Source of the DNA: Polytrichum commune
Lineage: Eukaryota > Streptophyta > Polytrichopsida > Polytrichales > Polytrichaceae
NCBI GenBank assembly: GCA_950295325.1
Contig: OX485804.1
Coordinates: 248,001 to 312,000, forward strand
Direction: 5' to 3'
Length of the DNA: 64,000 nt
The translations under genes were made by a program, and so were the position numbers. Positions 1 to 11,206 of the stretch are shown here, piece after piece. Position 1 is the stretch's first letter. The number at the start of each line of letters is the position of its first letter. The notes under the pieces are model-generated. The model was not told the DNA's origin. It saw only the letters and a list, made by a program, of their open reading frames with translations, and ran no database searches.

Positions 1-2844
1 AATGCCCCCAAACACTTCCACCAAAGTGATCCCCGCGTCTGACGGACGCCACATAATGGGGTGTGCCAACGCCGATGGGCTATCAAATATGAGCGGTGTC
101 GTAGAGGCGAAAGAGAGGACAATGCCCTCACATCGCCGGACTAGATTGGCGGAATCACGCCAGGGAGAAAGGGGATCCTTGGGATCGCGCCCCATTGCAT
201 TCCTAGGTGCCATATCCCGTTGATCGTCTGTACTCCCCATGAATGCCAATGATTCCTCCAACAATGCGGAACCATAAGGCAATGTGTCCACAATAGCAAC
301 ACATCCAAAAACCATGGATAATGGTGCTATGGTCGCGGACGCCGCGAAAGCCATATGAATAAGTTCCCTGCGGCCATCCCCAGCCGACCAACCTGGTCGG
401 ATCCACGCCTCTTCAATCCAGTTGTCCAAACCAAAGCCAAGAGGATAAAGTGCTTGCTGACCTACTAAAATGTCATAGTCAATCGCATCCGTCATCGCAC
501 ACCTAAGAAGAAGAGGTATTGGTGGATCTCCATGTTTTACTTGGAAGCTAAGCTGTAATGGCTCCCGAGTATAACCCATGGCCCGCTCCACGTGACCAAC
601 GGATGTGATAATGGTGAATGGACAGGGAGCCAAGTCCTCGGCCGCCAATCCCAACTCATGGGCAAGCTTCTTGCCGATCATAATGGGTTGTGTCCTTGAA
701 TCCATCATCACACAACGGGGTGCAACCCGAGTGGCATTGCCCCCAGTCCGACTGACCATCAAAATGTCGGTATCATTCACCATACGCACAACACTGTGTC
801 GAATGGCGCGGCCCTCGCGAACAAATCTAGCAGCTACATCAGACAGATAAGCTGCTCCCGCGGATTGTGGTGAATCATAAGACGTGGTCGGCCCCCTGTG
901 ATCTGAGGTGTATGCGTCAAAAGACGCAATGGTCTCTGCAGCAAGCCTTGCTCGCCGTTTGGCCACTTCATCGGGGTCTTCAGAAGTAGGGATGTCCGTG
1001 GTGGCTTGGGCCACGGTCAAAGAAGGTGAGGATGCCGTCCCTTCCAAAATCCTACCCGCTAAGTGAAAAACCTTAGCAGGTTGGAATTCTGGCGATGACC
1101 ACTCCATCGCCGTGAACAAAGGGGTGTGCAACAATTTGGATGCCAAAGTGTGCACCATGCCAATCGCCGGATTTGAAGCCTCCAAACTCGAATGACGACC
1201 ACTTACAGATTGGACCGCATCCGCCAATCCAAAATATAATGGCAAACGGGCCTGGCCAATCTGATCCACTGGACCATTGCCCCGAGCTCGTAAGCTCTCC
1301 ACAGACTCCTATGTGGTTGAGGGCGTGGCTCGTGACACGGATTGAGCCCGTGTCACCGCTGCGGAACTCACCATTTCTCCCGAGGCTCCGAACATACAAT
1401 AATCCGGAGTGGAAGAACTAGCCTTAGTGGCGGACAAAAACGGTGAGTCCAAGATTTGGCCGGATGACGCCAAACTTTTGAACCTCTTCTCCAATGCTCC
1501 AATCTTTCCCTCCAACGCCTTCTTCCGATCGGAAGAAGGACGTTTCTCTGGATGGAAAGCGAAGCAGTTCTCCACCGTGTGATTGTTCCGCCCACAATGG
1601 GAACACGTCAACTGCTTGGGTAAATGCTTACCCGTCCCCTTCCTCGAATACTTCGAGGGAACAAATGGTTTCCGCTTCAGATTACCTACGGTCTGGGTTG
1701 TCATTGCTTCGAAGGACAATCCTTCTTAGCGTGGCCCGCCTGCCGACAAGACCAACAATGCAACGTCTTGTCCGCCTCCACCTCTGCCAATTCTGCAGTC
1801 GCGACCGGCACCTTCCGGATTTGCTAGACTCCACTAGCAAGGACACCAAATCAGTGGCATTGTGATGATACAATGCACGATCACACTGCTCCACAATGGC
1901 GAATGCCTCTACAAGTGTCGTCCGACCATCATAATCCATGATGATCCTGGGTAGCGCCAAGTCAAGGAGGCGTTTGTCAATCTTGGACAAAAACACCTTC
2001 ACCAATTGACTTTCCGCAAACACACCTTCAGATTCTTTGGCAAACCTCGCCAACCTCATATACATGGTACGAGATGTATCGTCGTTCTCCCATCTAAAAT
2101 CTTGTATCCGCTGCATCTGGTTCCGACGGAAACCTCCGTATTCATCATGTAGATGCAGCTCAAATGTTCGTAACGGCTCAAAAACTGGCGCAGCCCCCAA
2201 AGAGGTTAAAACCGCCTGGGTAGCTTGGGCATAACGGGAGAGTGGAAGAATGGGGCTTGACGCACTCGCCATAGCGGGAGCAAAATCCTTATCTTTGGGT
2301 TCACCATGAAAAGCTCCCTCCACATCCACCACATATACTCCCTCCGGCACCTCCGACTTAACCTCAGGGACGACCATAAAGTTCGAAGCTGCACCTCCTT
2401 CAATGCGGATACCAACTTAACATGAGTCTCCCAGTTATGCTCCACCTGGCGCAGCTCCATCCAATGAGCCTCCGTCCACCGATCATAAGTTTGGAGAGCT
2501 TCGTGCTCCAAATGCTGAGGCAGAAGCTCAAACGCATACCAATCGTTAAAATTGGTATTGCGTTGGCGTTTCTCTCGCATCCACGTACGAAACCGGATTT
2601 TCCAATCTTGCAGAGAAATGGTCCCTGCTCGACCGGAAAACCGGTCCCGTATTCCTCCCCTAGTCTCCTATTCCATATCGTCAAAGGTTCCCACCCACAG
2701 GACGTGAGACCTAGTGATAGTCCCCCACGCCGAAGTAGGCTGAAAAGCCTCGTCGGGTGCTACCACTAGTTCAACGTCCGAGGGATAACCTTCCGATGCT
2801 CCTGGGGACGGAGAATGATAATGTTGAGTACGACTTGTAACCAT
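1..2844 (-). pseudogene. Degenerate Ty3/gypsy-type gag-protease, 5' part; pol lies beyond the left edge
   Basis: Reading leftwards from an ATG at 2844-2842, the minus strand encodes a gag-like region. Two CCHC zinc knuckles follow (C-X2-C-X4-H-X4-C, at 1757-1716 and 1605-1564), and then a retropepsin-like region at about 850-400 with the typical downstream text 'DYDILVGQ' and 'DNWIEEAW'. It is broken: TAG stops at 2668-2670 and 1309-1311, a frame change near 2380-2400, and the two knuckles lie in different frames from each other and from gag. At the protease active site the usual D-S-G reads D-S-R (694-702). Reverse transcriptase and integrase would lie left of base 1. This is an old, non-autonomous copy, and the family assignment rests on domain order and text resemblance. 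Confidence 0.8.
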
Positions 2845-4776
2845 AAACCTACAATGGGTTAGTCACCGAATCACCAACCCAAATGAATTAGTATCCAGGT
2901 ACAAGAGAAAATGGTCAAAGGCAACCTGCACCTGCAACCACCACCAAAACATATGGTCTGCTGGTCATTAATCCGGCCTCACCACAAGTGAAAACGAGCA
3001 CCGCCCACTTGGTGCACAAACAAAGGTCCCGTCCGTCATTAATCCGACCTCACCTCCACAGTATCCTATCACAATCTAAGACAACACAAAATGGGGCAGT
3101 GCTAGAACACTCCAGCACGACAGCCCGCCACATGGGAAGGTACCAAAACAAAATACAAGGAACAATACAATAACAGCATTGGATCCTCTTCCCCAAAATA
3201 ACACTTAAGTAGAAATTGAAAGCGACCGCAACCAATTGGCACCCGCCTACAATTGGTGGTCAAAAATCATAAGTTCATGTTGCTTAGGAAATAAAAATTA
3301 CATAAGCACATCTCTCATCTCCCCACTACTACCTAAAAATCCCTCCTCACAACAATGCCGGAAATATGTGTTGACAAATACAATTCGACCCTAACAATAA
3401 TTTATTTTAAGGCCGAACATAAATCTCACATACCACCCAATTCCTAATGGCACCCCCTCGGAAATTCCGTGCAACACGACCCCTAAAAGAAATCCCAAGT
3501 ATTTTGATATTTCATAAGATGTTTGGGTTTCATCTTCTGTTCTTGATTAATGAAAATAAGGAATGAACCTCTTAGAGAGAAAAGAAAAATTAGAAGTTGA
3601 AAGAAAACATTAAATAATATTTTAAAAATTAAATTAAATAAAAATCCGGATTTAATTATTTAATTTAAAAAATCCAGTTTTTAATCAATTAATGTATTTA
3701 TTTAAATAAAAAGTACAAATCAAATATAAAAATATAAAAATAAGAATGATTGTTAATATGTAACCGGTTGGACTTGCAAACACTCAGAACTCAACCGGTT
3801 ACGATAAAAATAAATCTTTTTGATAAAAATAAAAATAAAAAGAAGGCAGCAAGCAGCTGCACCCTGAAATTGCCTGTAACAGCCGCTGACCTGCCGCCAG
3901 CAGAGCCTGCACTGTTCGACCAGGGAGGAGCCAGGGGGCTCCGGCTCCCAAAGGACTCCTCCCTTTTTTGTTTTTTTTTATTTCACAGATTTTTTTGTAT
4001 TTGATTCACATACTCTTGCATTTAGAATCACAAATCCGCTCTCAAAGCTCAATGTCACGGATTCAAGCTTGAATGTGAGCAAAATAACACAAAATTCCGT
4101 GAAAAATTCAAAGATTTCTCACCACCCTTCAACTTGATGTGACATTCACAAGAAATTATTTTTCTTCTTGTTGCTTCAACAATCCGCGGCTTTGTCCGCT
4201 CCAAAACTTCGTCGCTCCTTACCCCCACGCGCCCCCTTACGCGTTAAATCTCAAGAATCAAGAAGAAAGGAGAAAAAAATAGAAAAATGAAGCATTCTTG
4301 CCAAGTGAGAAGGAAGAGAGTCAAACCCTTATAAGAGCTCTAAATCTCTCTTCAAATGCACACAATGAGTCAAGCTATCTCTCACTCTACCACGGGAGAA
4401 TCCAAGAATGTAAGTAGGGGGAGAAGAACTCAAGATTTATTGCAAAAACATGCAATCTTCACCTCACACAAGTTTTCTCCACACACTCACTCACAAGACT
4501 TGACTTGGCATGAATGCCAAGCCAAAGAGGAAGCTCCTCACTTAGGAGCCTTCCTCTCCACATCTACATTCATCCATCCAAATCTAGATGGATGAAACCC
4601 AACGGATAAGGTGCGGCCGTCGACGCCGTATACCGTGACAGATGCTAGGCATAATATTTGGCAAGCACTCATGATTACGAAAAATTACTAGTCAATGAGG
4701 GTCAGAGCAAGAGGACAAGCAAGTTTCAACATTGATAGATCTAATTTGGACCACATCCTTACTTTACATATTTTAA
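2845..4776. other. Gene-free flank of the gypsy remnant, possible decayed LTR/leader
   Basis: No supported coding region. This stretch is upstream of gag on the minus strand, where a leader, primer-binding site and 5' LTR would sit, but I could not identify a primer-binding site or matching LTR ends. 3,590-3,850 is very AT-rich. At 3,763-3,803 a short segment with two AACCGGTT palindromes resembles part of the repeats at 20.4-21.1 kb, which supports a retroelement origin for both. Confidence 0.4.
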
Positions 4777-5880
4777 TTGAAGATGTATTACATGGGGTTG
4801 AGTGTCTATTCATGTTTTTTTTATTTTAAAAAAGTTTTTGACATGGTTTCACGTGACAAGCTTTGGGAACAACTCCAACAAAAAGGCATACTGATTCGTT
4901 TACAACAAGTTTTAAAATCCATGTATACCACAATCATGCAAAATTACAAATTAACAAATGACATACATGGTGAAGTAATGTTTGAAATTGGTGTTGAACA
5001 AAGATGTCACCTTTCCCTCATGTTATTTGTCTTCTATATTGATGATCTTGAAATATATGTGATCGACAAGGATTCTCTATGTTTATTTAGCATAGTGTTG
5101 CTATTATCCTTTATGATGATGATGTTTGTATGTTCTCTAAATCAGGAGCAAGCTGCTACATAAGCTATATGATTTTTTCACTTCTCTAGCCTTGATGTCA
5201 ATTTATCTAAGACCAAATCATGATCTTTGGCCGCAACAAAAGGAAATTAAACCCAAAGGCATCTTACCTAGGCAAGAACTAAAGCGAGATAACCCTTGAA
5301 TATAAATACCTTGGGATCTATTTTTATTTAAACGGTTGCTTTAAGCCATCAAGTGAAAGGCAACAAATTGCAACGTATGAAAGCCTTGATGATCATCTTA
5401 AGGGAAGAAGCAATAGTTGGAACTCAAAACCCATCTATTCAAGCCTTTGGTGCTTCCAACTGTCACATAGGGCACTAGAAATCGGGAGGTGGCTTTAAAC
5501 TCTCATTGGAAGGTTTTTGGGAAGAGCATGAAGACACATATAATGTCTTATGTCAAAGTGTGTTCTTCGACAACCTACCATATTTTGATGGCCAAATTTG
5601 GAGAACCTACATGGAACTATATGTTTGTAAGTTAAATATGGGGTTTCAACAATGGCTTCCCACCTACCCTCATCTCGGTTAGTCAATCAAGCAAGCTTGC
5701 TTTCCCAACACCATTGCTGAACAAGGATTTGACACTTGGCACAAATCGACAATCGTGTGAAAGGCATCATGGGGTCTATCTCATTGGAAACCCATGACAA
5801 CTTAACACTACAAAGATCACATTTGATGATCTCAAAAAGGCTTCTCTTGCTAAAGAATATAACTCTTTCTAGCTCTTGGG
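4777..5880 (+). pseudogene. LINE (non-LTR) reverse transcriptase fragment, broken
   Basis: The plus strand shows LINE-type reverse transcriptase text: 'FDMVSRDKLWEQLQQKG' near 4,840-4,890, then a 'GVEQRCHLSLMLF' block, then 'FYIDDLE' near 5,030-5,050. The catalytic box reads YDDD (5112-5123) instead of the usual YADD and is in a different frame from the upstream part. Further downstream, 'MIFGR' and 'EYKYLGI' (5,220-5,320) and a C-terminal region to about 5,880 can be followed only by changing frames and passing stops. Neither the endonuclease domain nor the true ends were found, so this is a 5'-truncated, decayed insertion. Confidence 0.75.
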
Positions 5881-7013
5881 GAAGAAACTACACTAAACAT
5901 GATATTTAGTATCATACGCTATTTTATGTCTTTATGGTAACTATTTGGATGACATTTTTTATGAATAAGTGAACATATAGTGTCATGGATGAATTCATCC
6001 ATTGGCCAAAACCCTACCTTCTCTTGTCATCAACTTGTGTTCAAAAATTGTCACGGATGGTTGAAATTTGGATGGAAAGTCACATGGTAAAGTGACACTA
6101 ATTGCGACACTGTAAATCTATAATCCCCCAAAAAATAAACAAGAATGTCAAATAATTTTGGGTTGACATTTAGTGTTGGTGACACTCTACCACAGTTTAC
6201 AGTGAATTTTGAACAAAACACTTAGAATTGGTGTAGATTACCTCCACCTCAAGGGATTTCTAAAAAATGAATGCAAATTGTACTCGAGCCCATTCACACT
6301 ATCACAATGCAAGACCATATTTGCTTATTGCACCTCAAATGACGTAGACTTGCCATTGAAATTTGATGGTGGTGGATTATCGTTATCTCTAGAAATAATA
6401 GATTATGCCACTTTTGATCTTATAATGTAGTTGACATTGATGTGCTTTTAGTCCCATAACCCTTTTGGCTTCCCAAACTATGAATCTCTTTCATTTCATT
6501 GGTGATTTCATTTATGTTGCGTCATAGGAGTTTAAATTATGTTAGGACGACACTGAAAACAACGGATGTTGCATAGATTGATATATGACATTGATAGGGT
6601 ACATTACAATGTTATTGAATTCAATGAAGAAAACATAAAGTCTTTCCAGGTGACCAATGTTGTACATGTCCTGTTATATTTTACTAAATTGCTTGTTTTC
6701 CGAAAATTCCCAATTGCCGAAGTTTCAGTTACATTCAAAATTCAACAAACAATGACACTTTATTGAAAATGGGTGGGGCAATGCATCAATACTCATGTGT
6801 CCTAAGTGGACATGTCATGGTTCTCACCTATCATAATTGTGTCCTATTATGATTCAACCTTACATTGGTTTTACCTTGTCTTATTGTGACATCCTACACC
6901 AATACTCTAAGAAATAACACTAAACTCCACAACGTTATCAACGATTGCATTGCACTCGTCTTCCACCACCAAAATTTGTGTCCTTTGACGCGTCCAACCA
7001 CAGGACACGAAGA
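5881..7013. other. Intergenic DNA, no gene seen; possible MITE at ~5,888-6,180
   Basis: No supported gene. Near 5,888 a motif 'CTACACTAAACATGATATTT' resembles the ends of the MITEs at 18.3 and 41.9 kb. An inverted counterpart containing 'ACATTTAGTGTTGG' lies near 6,157. The relation is weak and target-site duplications were not recognised. Confidence 0.3.
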
Positions 7014-7607
7014 TCATCCTCTTTGTCCATAGCCAACATATCCAAGCAGACGTTCCAGAAACGGACGAGGCCTCAGCCTACATGTCCTCATAACTTCCAA
7101 GTATGCCGCAAAATCCTGCGAACTAGTATCCATAGAAGGAAAGACAAGCCGACCGAACGTCAACAAGTCCTTCATAGCCAACTTCACCTGTGCCATCCTT
7201 TCATGTACGAGACTAGAAGACACTCCCATTCTAGGACAGATCAATGGTGCTTCCACACCATTGAAATGACGACAAAACAATTTTAGAGCTCTCACGAAAG
7301 GACGAGGATGAACCTTGGTCTCTGGTCTCTGGTCTCTAGTGTCCTACCTTGTGAACCTCATTGAATGCGCATGGAAAATCTCGTATACTTTGTTCACCAA
7401 CAAAAAAATCCTGGAGCATGTCCCAAAGAATTATGGTCGTGCATGTATTCCTACTCCTATCCCGTCCTTGGTTGATTTTCTCCTCCCAAGAAATGTATGT
7501 CCTGTCAAAGGGCCCAGGGGTGGGATCTGCAACCTCGCCCGCAGATTTTTGAGAATTACATTCCGCACCCTAAACATTTCTTGTGCACCAGCTTTCAAAC
7601 ACGTATT
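7014..7607 (-). other. Coding-like fragment of unknown family, not intact
   Basis: Three minus-strand stretches (7,295-7,014; about 7,430-7,320; 7,646-7,431) look codon-like but sit in different frames with stops between them. The most protein-like part is 93 codons at 7,295-7,014, with 'RMAQVKLAMKDLLTFGRL' in its centre. I recognise no domain. It could be a decayed transposase or a gene fragment captured by a transposon. It borders the 222-bp tandem repeat at 7,608, whose minus strand also reads as an open frame. Confidence 0.25.
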
Positions 7608-8051
7608 GGTGTCCTTGTGGGCGATTGTACCTGCAGGAATTTCCAAATCTGAAACTAGCGTCTTGTTCGTCTTGTAGGTCTTCCGTGGCCTCCTCTATGA
7701 CAAAATCAAACCCTTCTTCGAAATAGACATATTTCGCTCCCAGATCCACAATGTCCACCTCCATGGCGAGCGACTAGGACAACGTCGATCAAAATTACAA
7801 CTCTTCCAAACCTAAACTAGCAATGCAACGGTGTCCTTGTGGGCAATTGAACTTGCAGGAATTTCCAGATCTGAAACTAGCGCATGTCCGTCCTGTAGAT
7901 CTTCCGTGGCCTCCTCTATTACAAAATCAAACCCTTCTTCGAAAGAGACATATTTCGCTCCCAGATCCACAATGTCCACCTCCATGGCGAGCGAATAGGA
8001 CAACGTCAATCAAAGTTACAACTCTTCCAAACCCTAAACTAGCAATGCAAC
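7608..8051. repeat. Direct tandem duplication, 2 x 222 bp
   Basis: Copy 1 is 7,608-7,829 and copy 2 is 7,830-8,051. Both start 'GGTGTCCTTGTGGGC' and end 'CTAGCAATGCAAC', with roughly nine in ten bases matching by eye. On the minus strand each copy holds an open frame around 'MEVDIVDLGAKYV', followed by an acidic stretch 'EEGFDFVIEEATEDLQD'. The encoded text is well conserved between copies, but I cannot name a family. The copies abut exactly, which is typical of unequal exchange or replication slippage. Confidence 0.85.
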
Positions 8052-9309
8052 AACCTTTCCCCAGCTTCCTCGCTCGCTCCGGAGCTGTTCAGTGGCGTGA
8101 ACAAGGAATAATGACGTACGGAGCTCGGGTTCGGTGTGGGGGGGTGGTGGAGACGGATATGACGGATGGACGGACGGAAGGCCAGGTCGGGCATGATGGA
8201 GGACACGGGTAGGTAAGACGGGTCGGGACGGGAGGATAAGAACGGGCTGCCCGAGCATGAACGCTGCCCGCGGGAGGCGTCCTACAAACGCTTGTAGCAC
8301 TAAAATACGGAGATCCGGTCCAATGGGTGTTGCAGTGAGCAAAAGAGGTTCCGTCAATGCCAAAGTCAAGGGATCATGACATAGTAATGACGTATTATTA
8401 TTAATAATATTAAAAAAAGTTTTGCCAAATGCTAGTATAGTTAAGAAGAAAGAAGGGAGGAAGTAAAGAAGAAGGCAAGACAAAAATCCAAAATTGCCCT
8501 TTTACAACTAGCAAAGGATCTAGAGGCTTTATAAATGATATATTTTTAGAAATATGACCATTAAAGTGTAATGGTCAAAGATCATCTAACATGGGACAAC
8601 TTTGTGGTCCATGATGTAAACAACCCTTTAATAGAAGATATTCATCCTCAATAAGGTAAATTTTGTGGTGATTCTCTAGCTCTCCGACATCATTGGACCC
8701 CCCCCCCTCCCTAGTGGAAAGTAAAACGTTCATTTCTTAAAAGAACTTTGCAAATATTTGTAGATTGCATATGAATTTGTTATTTTTTGGATTTTTTTGT
8801 AGACCATGTATAGATTTTTTTCTAGCATATGGACTTTAAAAAGAATCCAAGCTATGTAGCCTGCTTGAAAAAGAATTAAAAAAAAATATTGTTTTTAGGC
8901 TTAAGAACCGTAATACATCAAGAGAAATCATTAGCATAACTAAAAATGGGATCACTCCAAGAACCCAAACTCGCCAAGGGTGTTTGGAATAGATGCTTGT
9001 AAAGACTTGACCCTAATTTATGTATGTTATTACATGACACCTCATGTTGCGTAATCCCTTTCCGACTTTCCCAGAGGACATTTTGATTTCCTATTACGTG
9101 TGGAAGCATCTAGAAATTCCAGCTACATCTTTGCATGTGGTGAGGCCCTCGAAACAAGGCATCATCGGACATAATCCCCCTTATAGGGATTCTTATTTCC
9201 GATCATGCCCCATCTCTTGGGCCTCACCTATTACTTACCCTAAAGCTTACTCTAGTAGAGCAGAAGAGAGTGCAGTGAGCGCCCACAGACTCACATCCGA
9301 CAGAGCATC
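8052..9309. other. Intergenic DNA upstream of TMEM18, no gene seen
   Basis: Open frames here look fortuitous. 8,595-8,905 belongs to a dispersed repeat described separately. The last part, up to about 9,310, is the presumed TMEM18 promoter, with no unambiguous TATA box assigned. Confidence 0.5.
8595..8905 (+). repeat. Dispersed repeat R1, copy 1 (C-tract family)
   Basis: This copy aligns over about 300 bp with 23,752-24,055 in the same orientation. Shared landmarks are 'AATTTTGTG', 'GATTCTC', an 11-12 C tract followed by TCCC, 'GAGTAAAA/GAAAGTAAAA', 'TAGATT' and a distal 'TTTTAGGCT'. Divergence is high. No terminal inverted repeats were found, so the element class is unknown. Confidence 0.6.
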
Positions 9310-9318
9310 AAACCCTAA
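9310..9318 (+). promoter_or_regulatory. Telo-box (AAACCCTAA) upstream of TMEM18
   Basis: The exact motif AAACCCTAA lies 378 bases before the TMEM18 ATG, in the probable promoter or 5'UTR. Telo-boxes are known near transcription starts of many plant housekeeping genes. The same motif occurs at the presumed 5' ends of the ZCCHC8-like gene and IF3. No functional evidence is available here. Confidence 0.45.
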
Positions 9319-9695
9319 CTCATCAAATTCGCTACTCTCCTCAATTTTCAATTCCATCACTGTGTCCTTCGGCATTCTGCAGTTCTGAAATTTTTGTAAC
9401 TTAGTTCACAGTATTGCAGTCCGTGCTGTCTCTGATCTTCAACCCCATCACTTTTTTCTCTGTAGATTTGAAGTGCTGAACTATATCGCAGCATAGCATT
9501 ATTCAGTATTTCCCCCTAATCCTCAATACGAAGCTTTAGGGTTTCGAAGTTCACAGAGTAGCATTCACTATCATCCCTAATGTGCTTTGGAGTTTTGAAG
9601 TCGACGCCAACGCATTGAGTAATATCTCTAATAGTATTCAAGCTCATCACTTGTGTTCTTTGAAGTTGTGGGCACCGGCAATCGGAGTTGCAACG

Positions 9696-10235
9696 ATGGA
9701 TGCCATAGCCTCCGCCACGACAGCACACATGGACCAGATGGCAACGATCGTGGAAGGCGTAACAGAGGAGCTTAGGAAGCAGTGGGGTTCATTCTCTGCT
9801 GGAGGTTCAGAAGGCTTCTGGGATCCAATTCTACGCTTTGTGCACGCTGTGGACTGGACGGAGCCATGGTTGATGGGCTTGATGGTATTCCATGTCGCAG
9901 TGCTTGTGTTAGCCGTTTTGACGCGCAAACACGGCAACGTTCAAGCGGGGATTTTCTTCTCCGTTCTGATCTCGATTTATATGGCGGAGAGGTTGAACTC
10001 TTTCCTGCAACACCACTGGCAAAGGTTCGCCAGCCAACCCTACTTCGATGCTCACGGTGTGTTCCTCTCCACTGTGTGGTCGGGTCCTCTGCTCTTGGTT
10101 TCCACCCTCATTCTTGTCAACAGCCTGTTCGCCATGGTTTCCTTGATGGTCAAGTGGAAGAGGGCGGAACTCAAGCATCGAGCACGCACTGTTGCGCGTG
10201 GTGATAGCAACAAGAAGACGGATAAGACAGAATAG
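9696..10235 (+). CDS. TMEM18: TMEM18 family protein, 179 aa, intronless
   Basis: A single open frame reads from ATG 9696 to TAG 10,233-10,235. The text matches the TMEM18 family: an N-terminal 'FWDPILRFVHAVDWTEPWL' (residues 41-59), then hydrophobic segments at about 57-76, 82-104 and 122-152, including 'IYMAERLNSFL'. A basic tail follows (KWKRAELKHRAR, residues 153-164). TMEM18 proteins are small three-pass membrane proteins of the nuclear envelope/ER; in animals the basic tail is linked to DNA binding and nuclear membrane location. The plant role is not established. The frame is open for 38 codons upstream of the chosen ATG, but there is no earlier ATG. No intron interrupts the coding region. 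Length fits the family. Confidence 0.9.
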   Translation: MDAIASATTAHMDQMATIVEGVTEELRKQWGSFSAGGSEGFWDPILRFVHAVDWTEPWLMGLMVFHVAVLVLAVLTRKHGNVQAGIFFSVLISIYMAERLNSFLQHHWQRFASQPYFDAHGVFLSTVWSGPLLLVSTLILVNSLFAMVSLMVKWKRAELKHRARTVARGDSNKKTDKTE

Positions 10236-10490
10236 GTGAATGATTGAATGACCTTAGGGTTTTGTTTTGTTGTCTATGCGCCTAGTGTATCCATTCTGTT
10301 CAGAGGCATTACCACGTGCTGCTGCTACTCCTTCCTTCGGCTCTTATTTTACACAAATTGTTGTTCAATTGCACTTGGAGTGACGAAGAAGAGAAAAGTA
10401 GTCGGAATAAGAGGACAGACATCACATCATGGAGAACAGAGGAAGTCCGATGCTACATCTTCTTTGCTACATCAACCCTGTTACACCCTT

Positions 10491-11206
10491 CTCCATTTTT
10501 CATGAGCATGTGCAAAGGGGAGCCATGTGTGGAAGCCATGTTCGGGGCAGTTTTCGCCATCTGACATAGCAGGGAAGAATTTTTGGGGGCTGTACAATAA
10601 ACGCAGTGTTTTCTTGTGCTCAAAAAGAAAAGCATGCGATGCGAATTCCCTGTATTCTTGCATTCGATGTGGTTCAACTTCCCAGCTTCTTGTGCTGGGT
10701 ACTGAGTCTGTTTCTCACGATTCAAATTTGTCTTGGCGGACGTTTTGGAAGGTTGACCCAGTAAGGGAGATTATGAATTCCGTGGATTAGCAGTATTTCT
10801 GCTACAGTACTCAGCATACTACTATCAAAGATCACATTTCATCATTCCCTCCATTTTTCATGAGCATGTGCGGAAGGGAGCCATATGTGGCTGTTGTGAA
10901 CTTTGAATGCAGTTTTCGCCATCTGGCATAGTAGGGAAGAGAGTTCTTGGGCTGTACAATAAACACCGTGACATACATTTTGTGGTCTGATTGTGGTGAA
11001 ATAGCATGTGATGCGAATTCCCTGTGGATCAACATCCCAACCTTCTTTTGTTGGGTACTGAGTCTGTTACTCTCAATGCTTCAAATTAGCCTTGGGGACA
11101 TTTCCAAGCTTACCTAATAATGGAGATTATGAGTTCCATAGATTAGCATTATTGCTACTACAGAGGACATGGCTATCAAAGTTTGCATTTCTATGGTAAT
11201 TTTCAT
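10491..11206. repeat. Tandem duplication, 2 x ~358 bp, in the TMEM18 3' region, plus a decayed third copy
   Basis: Copy 1 is 10,491-10,848 and copy 2 is 10,849 to about 11,206. Both begin 'CTCCATTTTTCATGAGCATG' and share 'CAGTTTTCGCCATCTG', 'GGCTGTACAATAAAC', 'GATGCGAATTCCCTGT' and 'GGGTACTGAGTCTGTT', with several small indels. A weaker third relative seems to continue from 'TTTTCATGTACATGC' near 11,200. Both full copies include an AATAAA, so the duplication has doubled the probable TMEM18 poly(A) region. Confidence 0.8.
10596..10601 (+). terminator. Probable poly(A) signal AATAAA for TMEM18
   Basis: AATAAA lies 361 bases after the TMEM18 stop. An identical hexamer in the same context sits at 10,958-10,963 in the second tandem copy, so two alternative 3' ends are possible. 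Confidence 0.45.

Noticed and set aside
8034-8483. 149-codon minus-strand frame with a hydrophobic start
   Set aside because: Composition is driven by GGA/GGC-rich repeats; no family resemblance and no exon partners.
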